Assembly (NCBI RefSeq): GCF_016086655.4 | Contig: NC_092584.1 | Coordinates: 10,033,907 to 10,097,906 of the forward strand | Origin: Lepeophtheirus salmonis | Lineage: Eukaryota; Arthropoda; Copepoda; Siphonostomatoida; Caligidae | Direction: 5' to 3' | DNA length: 64,000 nucleotides | Part shown: one piece after another, positions 12,073 through 23,967 of the stretch | Layout of the letters: each line of letters starts with the position of its first letter | Position numbering within the stretch: the stretch's first letter is position 1 | The notes under the pieces: model-generated | Told to the model about the DNA's origin: nothing | Databases searched by the model: none | The model's input: only the letters and a program-made list of their open reading frames with translations | Position numbers and translations under genes: made by a program

Positions 12073-13528
12073 TGAATTAAAAAAAAAAAAAATCCAAAAA
12101 ATGTAATTTTATGAGATATCTATGGATTTTGATTTTTTTTTCCCTCCAAATAATATACTTATTAATCAAATAACTTGGATCAGTGTGGATACCCAAGAAC
12201 TTTACCTGTAGTTTAAATAGATATTTCATTTAAGACACTTAGATTGCCCACGATATGGCATCTTTCAAACATAAAATCGATCAATTTTTGCTCATATTTT
12301 AGTGCGACATACAATTTGAAAGATTATTATTTTGAAAACTAGACTATGCGTAAACTTAAATTCGAATGATCAAAACTCAAATAAATCCAGAAAAGTAGAA
12401 AATACAAATAAATTTTGTTACTTCGTATATGTATACAGTCTAATATTTCGTAGTCATATTTGAGTCAATTACCGGCTTTCTATTCAAATGAGTGGGATGA
12501 GTTATGGGACTTATGAATTTTAGGTATAGTTGAGAACCTTGATTTGATTTATGAGACTTTTATGAACCCCGATATGGGCTCTTTCAAATAAAATATAAAT
12601 AAAAATTATCATTGATTTACTCTGAAGATCAATTTTGACTACTTTAAGTGTAATTTACGTCGTCCCAAAATACTTCATAAGAATCATTTGTGATAGATAT
12701 TAACAATATAGTTTATTGAAGAATACAAATGTTATCCAAAAAATTATTGTGGCTGGCTTTTGTGTTGAAGGGTCACACATACAGATTAATTTAATCTGTA
12801 GTAGTCGTATATACATTTTTATTGAGGGTTTCCTTGTCTCATTTTTGCCATGATATTAGCTTTATAGCAGTAAAAATAATCACAGTTTTACCCCTCACGA
12901 ACTTAGTGAAATAATTTATATTGCCCTGAAGGCTTGGAGAATCCAGTAAATTTCCTATCATTCAAATATATGTATTCGTATATTATCTACATTATTTGAT
13001 TAATAAATATAACTGACTGCTTTTTTTTCGTTAGGTATGAAACAACATTAAATATTGATCGCTTTCTACCACGGGTGGATTTACCAGAATTATGGCTTGG
13101 GATTTGACCTTTGCAGCCTTTTCAGAGGCTGTTTGGCGGCTTTGGTAGCTTTTTTGAGTTTGTTAGCCATTACTCTAAAACACAATCCCGAATCAATATT
13201 CAATTACTCAACGCGCTTTGAAGAAATTATTCTAATGTAACTCAGCGTTCAAAGGTTCGTAGTTAGAATGTTTTTCCCAAAATGGAAGGTTAAATCTATT
13301 ATATTAATCAACATCCATTTCTATCGACAAATTATTCTTAGTAATCCTTTGGGTTTCCCGCAAATTACATTTGAATTAGTCAAAATTGAACGACAACTCC
13401 ATTTAACCAATAAATGGAAAATGTAGTGGGTACGAGAAAAATTGTTAAATAAGAATTTAAGCAAAATAATTCCAGGACAACTTTAATACTTTTTTTAAAT
13501 GTATTAACATAACTATTAAATATATTTT
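12073..13528. other. Non-coding stretch with one tiny basic open frame
   Basis: A/T-rich apart from 13,060-13,240. There a 26-residue minus-strand frame (13,090-13,170, MANKLKKATKAAKQPLKRLQ...) is rich in Lys/Arg and the plus strand carries a 61-codon hydrophobic frame from a TTG. Neither has supporting context. Confidence 0.3.
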
Positions 13529-13860
13529 CTATTCAAAATGTGATCCTCCAGTAGCAACCATGGCCTTCACACGAGACCTGCGCCGTTCTGTTTCCACACT
13601 TAGAAGATCCCACAATAATTGGCATTCCTCCAGGGCTTATCTATGTTCCACTTGACGTTCTGACACTTCTTAGTCCAGATACTCAAACCATTTAGGAACC
13701 ATTAGGACTGGCTCGTCTTCCCATCTGATTTGACCACCCCGAGCATCATGGACCCAGCTGGAAACTTGGTCCGGTGAATGTGAGGAACATCCTCCACCTG
13801 TAAAACTAGCTCTGGATCATTATTCCATCCTTGTTCTCAATCCAACATCTGTGTTGTCGG
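13529..13860 (-). pseudogene. Tc1/mariner-type transposase relic, C-terminal part
   Basis: Minus-strand frames give KFPAGSMMLGVVKSDGKTSQ (the M-L-G-V-x-S-D-G strand that follows the first catalytic Asp block) and, after a frame change, LWDLLSVETERRRSRVKAMV-ATGGSHFE then a TAG stop, a typical C-terminal end. The central QQD and SPDLNP blocks are deleted between them. Truncated at its 5' side near 13,860. Confidence 0.7.
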
Positions 13861-14076
13861 ATTAAATATAATTATTGGGGCGTCACAATTTTGCTCGTAC
13901 GCATTGAATAAAAAAAAATACTCAAACCGGATCGAACTCGAATAGTTATAACCCAAATCTAACAACTTGCACTATTATGTATAAACGACTACTTCTTCGT
14001 CTTTACATTGTATGTATGTATTTCAATTCTTTTTCTTTTTCTTATGGGATATCATACCAACATATATTTATATATA

Positions 14077-14835
14077 CCGGGTGTGCAAGCTATCTATGCA
14101 ACTACTTTGGCACGCTCTTTTGGGAAAACAGGCCAGTGATTTTTTTTTTTGTAGGATAGCTTGCTCTAATTTTCAACAGCTGGAAACAAATGGAATCCAT
14201 TTACCAATTCGCTGTCCATATATTTGGGAAAGGCACAGATCCCTCCTTGGAATCCACGCCGGGACTGACAACATAATAAGATTATGAGGGAATTAAAGGG
14301 CTTTTTAGGTAATTTTGAGGGGAAAATAATGGTGGATGAGGTCAAAGGTTGAAGTGATTGGGACTAGGAAAGTCCATCAGGACTATTGCTTGAAAATTTG
14401 GCCAGTCAAAGTCACTGATCTGGATACATCGGATATAGATCTTGATATAAAAGCCAAGGAAAAGGGGTTCAAGCTCAATTTGCCGGACTTTTGGCCTCTA
14501 AACTTGACAGATCTATATCCGATGTATTTTTTGTATGGCGCAAAATCGAACGACAAACCATCCGAAGCCCCTGCAACACCAAAGACGAACTTATCATTAA
14601 GATCAAGAAGGAATTACAGGATTTGCCAAAGGTACAAGGGGCGAAGGCCTTCTAGCGTTTTCGGCCTAGAATAGAGACTTTAATTGCGGCTGGAGTTAAT
14701 TTAATTAAATAAAATAAATCAAAATCTATCAAGCTTTCAGAATCTGGTTTTATATTTTGAGTTTGTTAATTGGTTGAAGAGAAATTTGCGTTTAAAAAAA
14801 TTCATTTTCGCGACGCAGATATCTTGTGCACCCTT
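14077..14835 (+). mobile_element. Tc1/mariner-type element, family D copy 1, internally deleted
   Basis: TA at both flanks (14,075-14,076 and 14,836-14,837). Inverted ends CCGGGTGTGCAAGCTATC and the reverse of GATATCTTGTGCACCCTT. The 112-codon plus-strand frame at 14,336-14,674 contains NLPDFWPLNLTDLYPMYFLY, a diverged form of the third catalytic block (FWPPNSPDLNPMDYF-like), where the catalytic Asp is now Tyr. The following PATPKTNLSLRSRRNY segment is frameshifted relative to the usual sequence. Second Asp block absent. Non-functional at 759 bp against about 1.3 kb for a full element. Confidence 0.75.
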
Positions 14836-15277
14836 TACATATAAACACTAAAAAGGACGAGTGAAGTTCCCTCCCCCCATCGTACACCTCCCCCATTAGG
14901 AGTTGTACAATGTACATAGTAGTCCCCTTTCTTCCTCTTCTCCTCTTCTTGTGAATGCAAAGGGATCTTCTTCTTCCTTTTGCCCCCTCCTTTTATATTC
15001 TTCTCCATTGCGGGCACTCTGTTTTCCCATAAAACTTTTTGTATTAGTATTCTTCTTCAAACTTACATATTCCTTATTTAGTTTGGTTTTGACAACTTGA
15101 GAGATTCACTTCTCCCTTCCCTCTCTCTCTCATCTTTTGTGTTTGGTGCAACGTACTATTTTTAAGTAATTATCACCGTCATGTAATAGTCATTCAGTCT
15201 TATAATTGCAAGCAACAAAGATACATCAAAAAGACAGCTAAAGATTATTAAAAAGGACTTTTAAAAAAAAAGTCAAT
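14836..15277 (+). other. Probable promoter-proximal / 5' UTR region
   Basis: Lies between a Tc1-like element and the first coding exon. It is richer in C/T than its surroundings, with repeated TCTTCTTC and CTCTCTCT tracts on the plus strand. No splice signal or upstream exon can be defended. Function inferred from position only. Confidence 0.3.
15194..15199 (+). promoter_or_regulatory. Possible initiator (TCAGTC) upstream of the first exon
   Basis: Matches the arthropod Inr consensus TCAKTY, 84 bases before the ATG. A CT-rich tract lies just upstream (15,100-15,135). No clear TATA box, and an AGAC-like DPE is not at the exact spacing. Transcription could equally start further upstream. Confidence 0.2.
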
Positions 15278-15398
15278 ATGGACTTTCGATCCACTGGTAT
15301 TGGACTCAATGGTCTTCACCTCCCTCACTTCCCTCCTCCAAATCATCCCATCTCTCCTTCTATGATCTACTATAATCTAAACCCCTCATCTTCATCAG
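15278..15398 (+). CDS. First coding exon of a multi-exon gene (Pro/Ser-rich N-terminus)
   Basis: Codes for 40 residues plus one base: starts MDFRSTGIGL, then a His/Pro-rich stretch (HLPHFPPPNHP) and a Ser run at its end. The ATG has A at -3 and G at +4, and the exon ends in CAG|GTATTG, a good donor in phase 1. No frameshift or stop interrupts it, and its base composition is clearly less A/T-rich than the surroundings. The next phase-compatible, coding-looking exon found on this strand is at 62,550, where the leftover G plus GT makes a Gly codon. The N-terminus has no signal peptide or membrane segment, so the product is probably nuclear or cytosolic. Product not recognised from this exon alone. 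That it is coding is well supported; the link to the distant exon is inferred. Confidence 0.72.
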
Positions 15399-15800
15399 GT
15401 ATTGATTTAATGTTAAGAACCTACATATTAATTGTTTTCTAGTATATATAAGTTACTCTAAAAGATTGCCCAACAATTATTCATTTTGTTCTATTTGTTC
15501 AAATGCGAAAATGAAAAAAAATCTCTGCAGTTGAAATGAAGGAAATCCTTCACAATTTATTGTATATTCCTTTCTTTCAAACGTTACTTTCGTTATTCTG
15601 TCCTTCTTTGATCAAAAGAGTCTTCTTATGAGTGGAAAAGGGTTACAAGATAGTTCATAGAAATAAGCAGTGATCTATAAAAAGAAACCGAAAATGAAAG
15701 TAGTAATCTTGACAATTTAACAATTGTTTATGATGTTTTATTAGATCAGTTTAAGGAGGCCTGAGAGCAGGGGAAAAAGTACTTGTCCCACACCCGTATA

Positions 15801-16325
15801 TACCGAGTCCTCTATTAAAATCTGAACACTTTGAGTTTTTTTAAATTAAACAAGATATAATATATTAAAATAAACTACATAATTTCAACAAAATTATCAC
15901 TATTAATAGATGTCTAAGCTCTCATAATCATTAATGTATTCGCCTAGTGGCAATCATGGCTTCCAGGTGGGTACAGAAGTTCTGAGATCCGCTGCGGACG
16001 TAGTCCTCTTTCATGGCGTCCCAGTACTGGCTGACTTTGGTGTTTATATGAGGGACGCTGTTTTCCTCGACAAACAACCAAAAGCTGTAGTCAAGGAGTT
16101 AGGATCAGGGCTATAGGGTGGCTTAAAGTGTCAAAAAGAGTTCAAAAGAGGGGGAAATACTCATTCAAAAGAGTCTTGCGACGGAAGAGATGGGGTTTTT
16201 TTCATTGCCACTATCAAAAGCGGCATTTCCATCTACACACGGCTCTTTAAACCCACTGTTTTGATAGATCTCTCGACAGTCTGGTGTGAAGCCCCGAAAT
16301 TTCTTGTATGGTACTTTTATACTTA
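15801..16325 (-). mobile_element. Family B element copy 1 (internally deleted Tc1/mariner type)
   Basis: Left end TATACCGAGTCCTCTATTAA then TCTGAACACTTTG is the family B terminal repeat. On the minus strand a helix-turn-helix remnant is joined directly to the C-terminal coding end (SQYWD..., then ...ATRRIH-like) through the junction GAACTCTTTTTGACACTTTA, so all three catalytic Asp blocks are missing or broken. The other end is lost near 16,325. Confidence 0.7.
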
Positions 16326-16330
16326 TAAGT

Positions 16331-18341
16331 TCTGTCTTTAAGAATTAAATAATAATGATGGCAGCCTAAGAATAATGAAAAAACCTGTTCAGGTTGCAAA
16401 ATAGGTAGATATAGCCACTTTCGCTTCGTAGGACATATATTATATACCTTTGGATAAAAAAGAGGGGGGATTCATTTTAAATAGTCAATTTATGTAGCCC
16501 CTCTTACAAAAACAATGATTGAAAAAAAAATGACTGATATGAAAAAAAAAAAAACATGGACGAAAAAAACTTTTGTAAGAAAAGGACATTTTATCAAATT
16601 ATGCTGTGGAGCAAAATTTTTAATTTTTTATATAAAATTTTGTAAAACTAATATATATATATTTAATACCATTTTGTAAAATCATCAAAGGATATACTTT
16701 CGAATATTATTGATTATATCCATAGGAAATTGAAAATATTTTTCACTAATTTTAATAATTTTATTAAAATTACTATGAATATTGTATAGTTTAGTTATGA
16801 TTCAAGAAACTTTAATTATAGTATTGGATTTATAATCGGTCGAGTTTTTGAAATGCTGGATCGAGTCAAGTTCGTATGAGGGTACATTTATAAGTTAGAA
16901 AGAACTTTTAATTTATTAAGCACGGAGTGTTTTTAGAAGTTTTAAATTCATTTTATGATGATCTTGGAGGCAATAGCCAATTACTTTTGTACACCCTGTC
17001 TTGTAATCCCTCCACTGAGGTCTTTGGTCTCCTCTTGATCATATCTCAGATCTGCAACCCTTCTTTTGTGAATCCCTGTTATATTTGAGATCGCAACATT
17101 GCATATATTTAGATCGATGTTCACCAAAATCAGCATAACAGTGTACCCGTGTTCTGCCCCTAAAATAGGCTTGAAATCTTCTGATGTTCACTCCATGGCA
17201 GTATTTTGGGTCCTAATAAATTGTAGATCTATATTTTACCACATAAAAAATATTGGACAATTTCGTCCTCATATATACGGGAAGTTATGAAATTTGAAGT
17301 GCCGGATTTCGTATTTACACCTAGACGAACCCATTTGGGTGGGCAAAACATATACATATGTAAAAGTACAAAAACTACCGGAAGTTCTGTACTTAATCAA
17401 ATACAAATATCTGTAAGTAGGATCGTAGAGGTTCGTAAACTTACGACTCAGCTACGGATTTCGGCCGGGTGCACTTCCTTTTACGAACCGTGTAAAGATT
17501 GTATGTAGAAAGATGTATAATTTGGTCATCTATGCATTCCTTGAGTGCCCCTGGCTGGAAATACTTAGACTATAAGTATTTCTATGCATAAAAGGCCTTC
17601 AAAAACCAAGGACAGGCAAGTAGTGTTCTAAAGACTAAAGTACTTCCTTCTATTTTTTTCTCAAGCTGTTATCGTTTTGTGATTCTTGAGGAGAAAACAT
17701 CGAAGGATTGAGTAACAGCATGAAAAGCAGAGAGTCACCCGGAGGATTTCTTGACAAGTAATCTTCTATATTGTTATGTGGATGTATGTCTGTTTGTAGA
17801 CGCTTAACAACTCCGGGAGTTACACCCGATAGATAAATTAATATTAAACTAAAAAAGACCACACCTTTAAAAAAATATTGGTGGAACGTTACCATTGATT
17901 TGATTATAATTCAAGTAGAATTTTCAAAAAATTTGAGTAATTTTCAGAAAATTGTGAATTTAAGTATTTTTCCTATAATAATAATCGAATCAAAAACAAA
18001 TGTTGAAAAAACCACCCTACAATAAAAAAGAAAGAAAGAAGTCATGCTTGTGGCTTTATTTGTAAACATGTGCCTTAAATAAATGAATACCTATCAAATT
18101 TTTTTCACTTCTTTTATATGCAATTACAAACAGATCATTAAAAAATCAATAACATTAAATTGTTTTTTAAAAATCTAATTAGTGCTGACACATCCATTCA
18201 AAATGTCAAACAAAAAAAAACCACTTTTGGTGATGAAGCTAGCAAATATTAAATCCCTAGAGGTGCAAAAAATCAATATTTCAATTTTTAAGACAATATT
18301 TTCAGTTTTACCAAAAAAAAATAAAGAAAAAAACCCACTAG
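16331..18341. other. Intronic stretch, mostly unassigned
   Basis: A/T-rich. Between 17,271 and 17,515 lies a G/C-richer segment with a 73-codon plus-strand frame (MKFEVPDFVFTPRRTHLG...) and repeated GGATTTCG motifs at 17,304 and 17,456. It looks like part of an unknown repeat rather than a gene. A GAAA run sits at about 18,030. Confidence 0.3.
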
Positions 18342-18971
18342 TGGGGCGTTTAAGAAGGCACTGGGGATGGTCTTTAACCCTCCCCCTATAAAAAAAAACA
18401 TGATAATTAATGGTTTGATTTTTTTACTAGAATTTCTTTTGGTCAGGATGAAAAATTTTTACTCGAAAATAAAGGAAAAAATTTATTTTTGAAAAAAAAA
18501 TTCTTAAAAAAATGTCATTCAGGGAAAATATATATCAAAGCAAAAATTTTATTTTTTTGTGAACAACTGGATTTATGAAATTTTTTTCCAAAAAATGTAA
18601 TATTTAAAATTTAATTTATGATTGTTTTCCATAAAAAATTTAATCATTATAGAATAGCTATGGATTTTTTTTATTGACAGCTATGGATTTTTCAATTTTT
18701 TTTCCTTAAATTTAATGTTGGAAGTTTATTTTTTAATTTTTTTTTTTGAAAAAATTTAATTTATGGAAATTTTTTTAAATTAAATTTTTATTAAATAGCT
18801 ATAGATTTTTTAAATTTTTTCCAAATATTGCTATGAATTTTTGAAATGTATTCAATTTATCTTACAAAAAAAATTTATTATTGGAAATTTGATTTTGAAG
18901 CTTTTTGTAAGTAGCTTTGGATTAAAACAAAATATCCCCCCGCCCCCAAATAAAATCATGCGGAAGCCCCT
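18342..18971. repeat. Repeat-filled element with inverted GGGGCGT / ACGCCCC-type ends
   Basis: Left end TGGGGCGTTTAAGAAGGCAC, right end CATGCGGAAGCCCCTGTA, which reversed gives AGGGGCTTCCGCATGATTTT. The interior is the degenerate unit (GAACAACTGGATTTATGAAA, AGCTATGGATTTTTTCAA-like). A good example of a complete copy, about 630 bp. Confidence 0.65.
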
Positions 18972-19710
18972 GTACAATGACTATATTTTTATTTAATAAA
19001 AGTATTAAAAATTACAGATTTCATGTTGTTTGTTATACATATATATATATGAGAGAGGGTGCAAATTTCATATTTGAGCCCTATATTAGGCCTTAGTCTA
19101 AAATTCCATGCAACTACCAGTGCCTTTTGGTTTGCACATTTCAAAGTTAGGATTTATTCATTCAACATGGGTTTTAGAGTGTACTTACATATATTTTTTA
19201 GCAGATAAATGAAAGCTTTTTATCAATAATATATAACATGATAATATGAAACGTTATTTTTTGTATCTGTATACATGTAGTTTTATCTTATTTAGATGAA
19301 AGGAAAACTGCCCATTAATTGGTGAAGAAGGAAAGGGGGTGGATGGGGGGGGAAGGATTGTTTTTTTATATTATTATTATGATAATTAGTTCTTTGTATT
19401 GGGATATGGATCATTAATCCTTTTATTAAAATTGAATGCTGTATGCTTAAGATCTATTAATCTAAGACAAATTGTTTGTTGTCGTTGTTGGACAAGAATT
19501 TCAATTCTGAAAGATGCCTGATAATATTATGGGTGATTTGAAATTATATTATACAGACAGAGTTAAAAAAAGCAAATTTCAATTTTATAATTCGGCCAAT
19601 AATTCTTACTTGCGCAACAAACTCAACGTACAGGCTGCAAAAAGCAATCTGTCTCATGAAAATGATTTTTTTTTTTCAAATTCAATTATCTCTACATCCA
19701 GTTATCAGTC
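18972..19710. other. Unassigned intronic stretch
   Basis: A/T-rich. A 69-codon frame with a true ATG (19,514-19,723, MPDNIMGDLKLYYTDRVKKS...) runs into family D. It has no recognisable domain and A/T-driven codon use. I do not call it a gene. Confidence 0.3.
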
Positions 19711-20331
19711 TAAAAAAAGATAAAAATCAGTTTCTGAAAGCTTGATGGATTCAGATGTATTGTATTTAATAAAGTCACCTAAAGCCTCAATTACGGTCTC
19801 TATAGGAGGCCAAAAGCGCAAGCAGGCCTTCGTCACTTTGTCCTTAGGCAAATTCTGGGTTCATTCTTGATCTGAAAGTTAAGTTAGTCTTTGATGTTGC
19901 AAGGGCTTCGGTTGGCTTGTCGTTCGGTCACGCCACACACAAAAAAATCCATCGAATGCAGATCTGGCGATTTTGGAGGCTTAGACTCTGGTAAGATGAT
20001 TGTCAAAATTGTCTTGGACCCATTTGACCAGAGCTTCCTTTTCCATTCCCTCTAATGATCTTAAGATGCCTCAAACTCCCTCCCAACTTTACGGCCCAAC
20101 ATCTCACTGAGTCCCAGAGTTGGAGAAATTGTTATAACGTCGCTCCCGAGGAGGATTCCATGGAGGGCTCCAAGCCTTTTCCAAATATTTGAGACAACAA
20201 ATTCGTCAACTAATTCAATTTTTTCCATCTTGTGCCAGCTTCATAAGCTAGCATAAAAATAAAGTCAGCTGCCTAAATTGCCCAAGAGGGTGCGCCAAAG
20301 TGGCAGCATAGTTAGCTTCTTGTGCACCCTC
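19711..20331 (-). mobile_element. Family D copy 2, 3'-truncated transposase relic
   Basis: Reverse orientation. Its 5' end at 20,331 (GAGGGTGCACAAGAAGCTAA on the minus strand, TA flank at 20,332-20,333) matches the family D inverted repeat. The minus strand runs through LEGMEKEALVKWVQDNFDN-like sequence and a CTGAATTGCCTCC... 3' region alignable to 14,460-14,760. Homology stops at about 19,711 with no second terminal repeat. Frames broken. Confidence 0.65.
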
Positions 20332-20745
20332 TACGTAAATTAACTAAAGAAACTCTATGGAAAGAAGAAACAAGACGGTTAAAAAAATAATGAAACAAAA
20401 AAAAACCCGAATGAAACTACAATATATATCTTCAAAAATCCCATCCCCATTATGATTGTTTTTGTAAAAAAAAATCTCAATTTATATTTTTCAACGTCTT
20501 AGTCTCCTTGTAACTCGACACACTTCTCCCAACGATCGTCCAATCTTTGTAACCCGGCTCATTGAAAAGTGTGTAGATTTACAAGGAGACTATGTTGAAA
20601 AATATATTAATAAAGTTAGAATTATTTTTTTTCACATCAGCTCACTCAACGCCTCTCTTACATAACAACTGCACGTCCAAAATGGCTCAATCTTTGGTGA
20701 ACAATTGTCAATAAATGCTAGATAGATATGACTAGCTTTAATATA

Positions 20746-20796
20746 CAAGGGCTGCTATCTTCACGTTCAGGTTGGAAACTTTTCAGACCACCCTCG
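20746..20796. mobile_element. Very short TA-flanked inverted-repeat pair
   Basis: TA|CAAGGGCTGCTATC ... CAGACCACCCTCG|TA. The outer bases pair as inverted repeats (CAAGGG-TG / CGAGGGTGG). At 51 bp it is either a minimal deletion derivative of a mariner-type element or two joined ends. Confidence 0.35.
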
Positions 20797-21199
20797 TATA
20801 TGACCAAAGAAAGTCAACACATGAAGGAAAGATCATACCTATATATAATCAAAGTACCCAGTCCTCCCCACAATGTATGTATGTAACAAAGGCACCAAAT
20901 AACTTCCAAGAAAAAAGAAAGTTTTCATTGTTGAGGATCAATCATTTAATGTACTATGTTTGTTATTTCTCGTATTACGATGATGATGATATTTTAATGT
21001 TTTTTTTTCTTGTTGGGGGTGGGGGGGTGGGGGGACAGTTGGAATATTTTTTGTGTTGTTTGGTATCCTTTCTTTTCCTTCCTCCTACTTTGAAAAAAGA
21101 TTTATCGATGAATCGGAATCATAAAATGCATTTACTTCGATCCAGTGGTTCCGCAATCAAAGGGACCAATGCGATCCTCCCACTTTAGCATAACTTTGA

Positions 21200-22020
21200 G
21201 GGGTATCACCCGGCTTGTAAGCATTCCGTTCAATTTTTTTTTCCTTGTTCAGTGTTCAACTTTTATTTCCGTTTCACGTTCCAATCATAAGGTGGTATCA
21301 TATAGACTGTACGACATCAAATCGCTACTTCCAGTTTGATAGTGTTAGGATGGCCTCATTTGAGATCTAGGTTTAAAGATTTTTTAGTACAATTATAATG
21401 TGAATATTAACAATCAGTTGAGCTATAACTGACTCAAATTGAATAATCCATTGTCGAGAGGGACGCCAAAAGGTAAATTATAGCCGCCTAGCACACCAAC
21501 AACACAAGAGAAACTGTACCGCAAAATAGTAGGGAAACTCCAGGAATGATCTCGCCTACGCAGTGGATGAGTTTCCTCCGGTCAGTCAGACTAAGTTCCC
21601 ACCCACCAAGATATGACGGGAATCGTGGGACGGGAAAAGGATGTGCCTATATTGGCTCCCAATAGGCCTAAAAATCGGGGCCCAGAAGTAACAGGACGTC
21701 CTCAAGGAGGTGGTTTTTGCCCTGGGTGAAGTCCAATTACCCAGAGGGGAACTATGTGTTCGAGCAGAACTATACTGCAGCAAAAAAATTTATTATTAGC
21801 GGCACATTAGCTTATATTCGCGGCCAAATGATGAGCCTCGGCCCCATGATTCAAAATTCTTGATCTTCTCAAGTTCATATGTTCGAATTAAGATAGAGCA
21901 TTTGGAACTTTCATATTAGGTAAGAGTCTTCAAAAAGTGCACACTCGGTTGCCTCCCTGTGCCACTGCCGAAAAATAGGTCTTCTAAGTGGTTGTCTTAG
22001 CTTTATAAGCCTTTTAAATA
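21200..22020 (+). pseudogene. Family A copy 2, truncated transposase relic
   Basis: Follows copy 3 block for block: the 5' region with the CATAAGGTGGTATCATATA motif, a ...CATTGTCGAGAGGGACGCC start-codon region, GGGACGGGAAAAGGATG, CCTCAAGGAGGTGG and CCCAGAGGGGAACTA. Frames are broken throughout. Homology stops near 22,020 and copy 3 begins about 140 bases later in the same orientation. Confidence 0.6.
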
Positions 22021-22164
22021 ATAATAAAAATGATATTTAATATTGGTATATAATGCCGTTAATCTTCAACTTATACTACCTGAGTTGGATAATAATTTAT
22101 AGATTGATACTTAATAATGATTATATGTATAATGACGTCAATCTTCTATTTCTACTACCTGAGT

Positions 22165-23040
22165 TGTTTTTTTTTTCGTTCTGCGTTCCATGTTCAGCCA
22201 TTATTTCTTTTACGTTCCGGATTCAAATCATAAGTTAGTACCATATACTCTGTGCGACAGCAGTCGCAACTTCCATATTGATAGTGATGGGGAGGACTCA
22301 TTTGAGAACGGGGTTTCAATATTCTAAAAAAACAATAATTCGGTGAATAGTAGCGTTTAAATGATCTACAACTGATTAAAATTGGTTCATTCATTGTCAA
22401 GATGGAAGCCAATAGACAAATACTAGCCGATTTGATTTCCACCAAGAACATCAATGCGACAAGAAAAACTGGCCGGTGGATAAGTCGAAAACTCCAGAAA
22501 CGACCACGCTGGTCAACCACAATTTCTAGCTTCCCATATCATGATGGGAATTGTGGGGGGAAGATGATGCCCCAGTATTGGTTCCTGAAAATTGGGGGCA
22601 AACTCTACCAGGAAATCCTCAAAGAGGTGGTCTTGCCGTGGGCCAAGTCCAACTACGCAGAAGGAAACTTTATCTTCCAGCAGGACTCCTCCTCACTCCA
22701 CAAGGCCAACAACACACAGCAATTGCTTGAGGATATATTCCACATTTCTGACTTTCCATATGATACTTCAAAAATGGCTTTTTGCCGCTGCCACAGAATA
22801 GGTCTCCCAAGCGTTTGTCTTTGCTTTATAGGGCCTTTAAATCATATTTTAAGAAATAAAAAAGTATATACACTTTGATTTCTTGAATTTTTGTAAATCC
22901 TATTGGTTCAGAACGCTAAAATCTGACATTTAGCGTTCAATGTTAAGCGTCCAATAAAAAACTGTCCATTTCAGCTCTCGGTTCATTTAACACGTTTCAT
23001 GGAATGGCGTTCAATTTTGCGCTCATTTCACAAGCCTGGT
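22165..23040 (+). pseudogene. Family A copy 3, transposase with a 158-residue open frame (22,402-22,878)
   Basis: Opens at an ATG (MEANRQILADLIS...), passes MMPQYWFLKIGGKLYQEIL, VLPWAKSNYAEGNFIF and QQDSSSLHKANNTQQLLED, then runs into unrelated sequence. QQD is the second catalytic Asp block of IS630-Tc1-mariner transposases, and its neighbours (LPW, Q-D-x-x-x-x-H) fit the DD37D type. The helix-turn-helix domain and first Asp block are shortened by an internal deletion. The third catalytic block (SPDLNP-like) is missing. The 3' end carries paired GAACGCTAAAA / TTTAGCGTTCA motifs. Long frame but not functional. Confidence 0.7.
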
Positions 23041-23285
23041 TATCACAATAAACAAATTTCCTCAGAGAAAACACTCTTGATTTGTTTGAGAGGTATCTGT
23101 GTAAGTCCTTGTTAGACTCCGAGTAGATTGACAAAGGAGTAATCCCTGCCTTGATATAGTGTGGGATGATTTTTTTTTTTTTTTCATCTCTCATAGCTGC
23201 TTGTAGAGAATCTAATAGAACTTTATGATCGCTAGCTGCTCTTCTCTAAAAAACATATTTAAAAAAGTCAGGGTTACCATGATTT
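23030..23285 (-). repeat. Dispersed repeat L, copy
   Basis: The minus strand carries SIYSESNKDLHRYLSNKSR, the same peptide register as other L copies, and ends at CAGGGTTACC (23,270) on the plus strand, the family's terminal motif. Confidence 0.5.
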
Positions 23286-23416
23286 TTTTTTGGTTTATGA
23301 AATGACCTAGCTCAATGGACAATGTGCTAGGAATAAATTATTTTCTTGAACTCAATGAGCATAAGTCAGAAGGAAGGAAGGAAGGAAATATGCTTTATAT
23401 ATATGGACTTCAAAGA

Positions 23417-23497
23417 AGATTCTTAAGTCAGATGGAGTAATTGTAATGCCTTAATTTATACTTAGTCAATGCAACTCCATCCGACCAATTAAAAGAA
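23417..23497. mobile_element. MITE-like element N, copy 1
   Basis: TCTTAAGTCAGATGGAGTAA and ACTCCATCCGACCAATTAAA form imperfect inverted repeats around a short A/T core. A second copy is at 25,942. Confidence 0.5.
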
Positions 23498-23967
23498 CAT
23501 TTAAAAAAATTGAGTAATATTTATTTTTAACATATTGCCAGGTCATATATTTTGCAACTCTATGTATTTTACTCTAGAAAGTTATTAAGTAAGAGACTGT
23601 GTAAGGCAAGGGTAGTTTTCTCAGTAGTGAGATTCTACAATGTTATAAGTATTACTGCCATTTATTGGAATTTGTTTAACCTCATTTATTACTGATGATA
23701 TTAATCGGTGTTGAGTGTAGTTTTTAGGAGTCGAGGAACAGACAAAATTTACTCCATATAAATAATAATTTCCAATTTAATTCCTCAGTGTTACCCTCCG
23801 TTATTAATGAGCACACTCACACGTAACTACTCAATATTTCATATATAAAGATGCTGATATTAACAAGGGTCTTCATTCAGTAGTACCATATGTCTTGCTC
23901 CACCCTTTACGCCTCGTCCCCTTTTTTTTTTTTATTACTAAAATGACATCCTTAAGTATTGATAATA

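Noticed and set aside
13022..13240. Exon following the acceptor-like T8-CGTTAG at 13,035, as partner of the 10,792 exon
   Set aside because: In the required phase the frame stops within five codons.
14012..14287. 91-codon frame over the left end of the family D element
   Set aside because: Starts in T-rich sequence and crosses the terminal repeat; no transposase motif in that frame.
20772..21188. 138-codon plus-strand open frame, among the longest in the window
   Set aside because: It starts inside a transposon terminal repeat and runs through ATG/GAT repeats and a long G tract. Low complexity, no domain.
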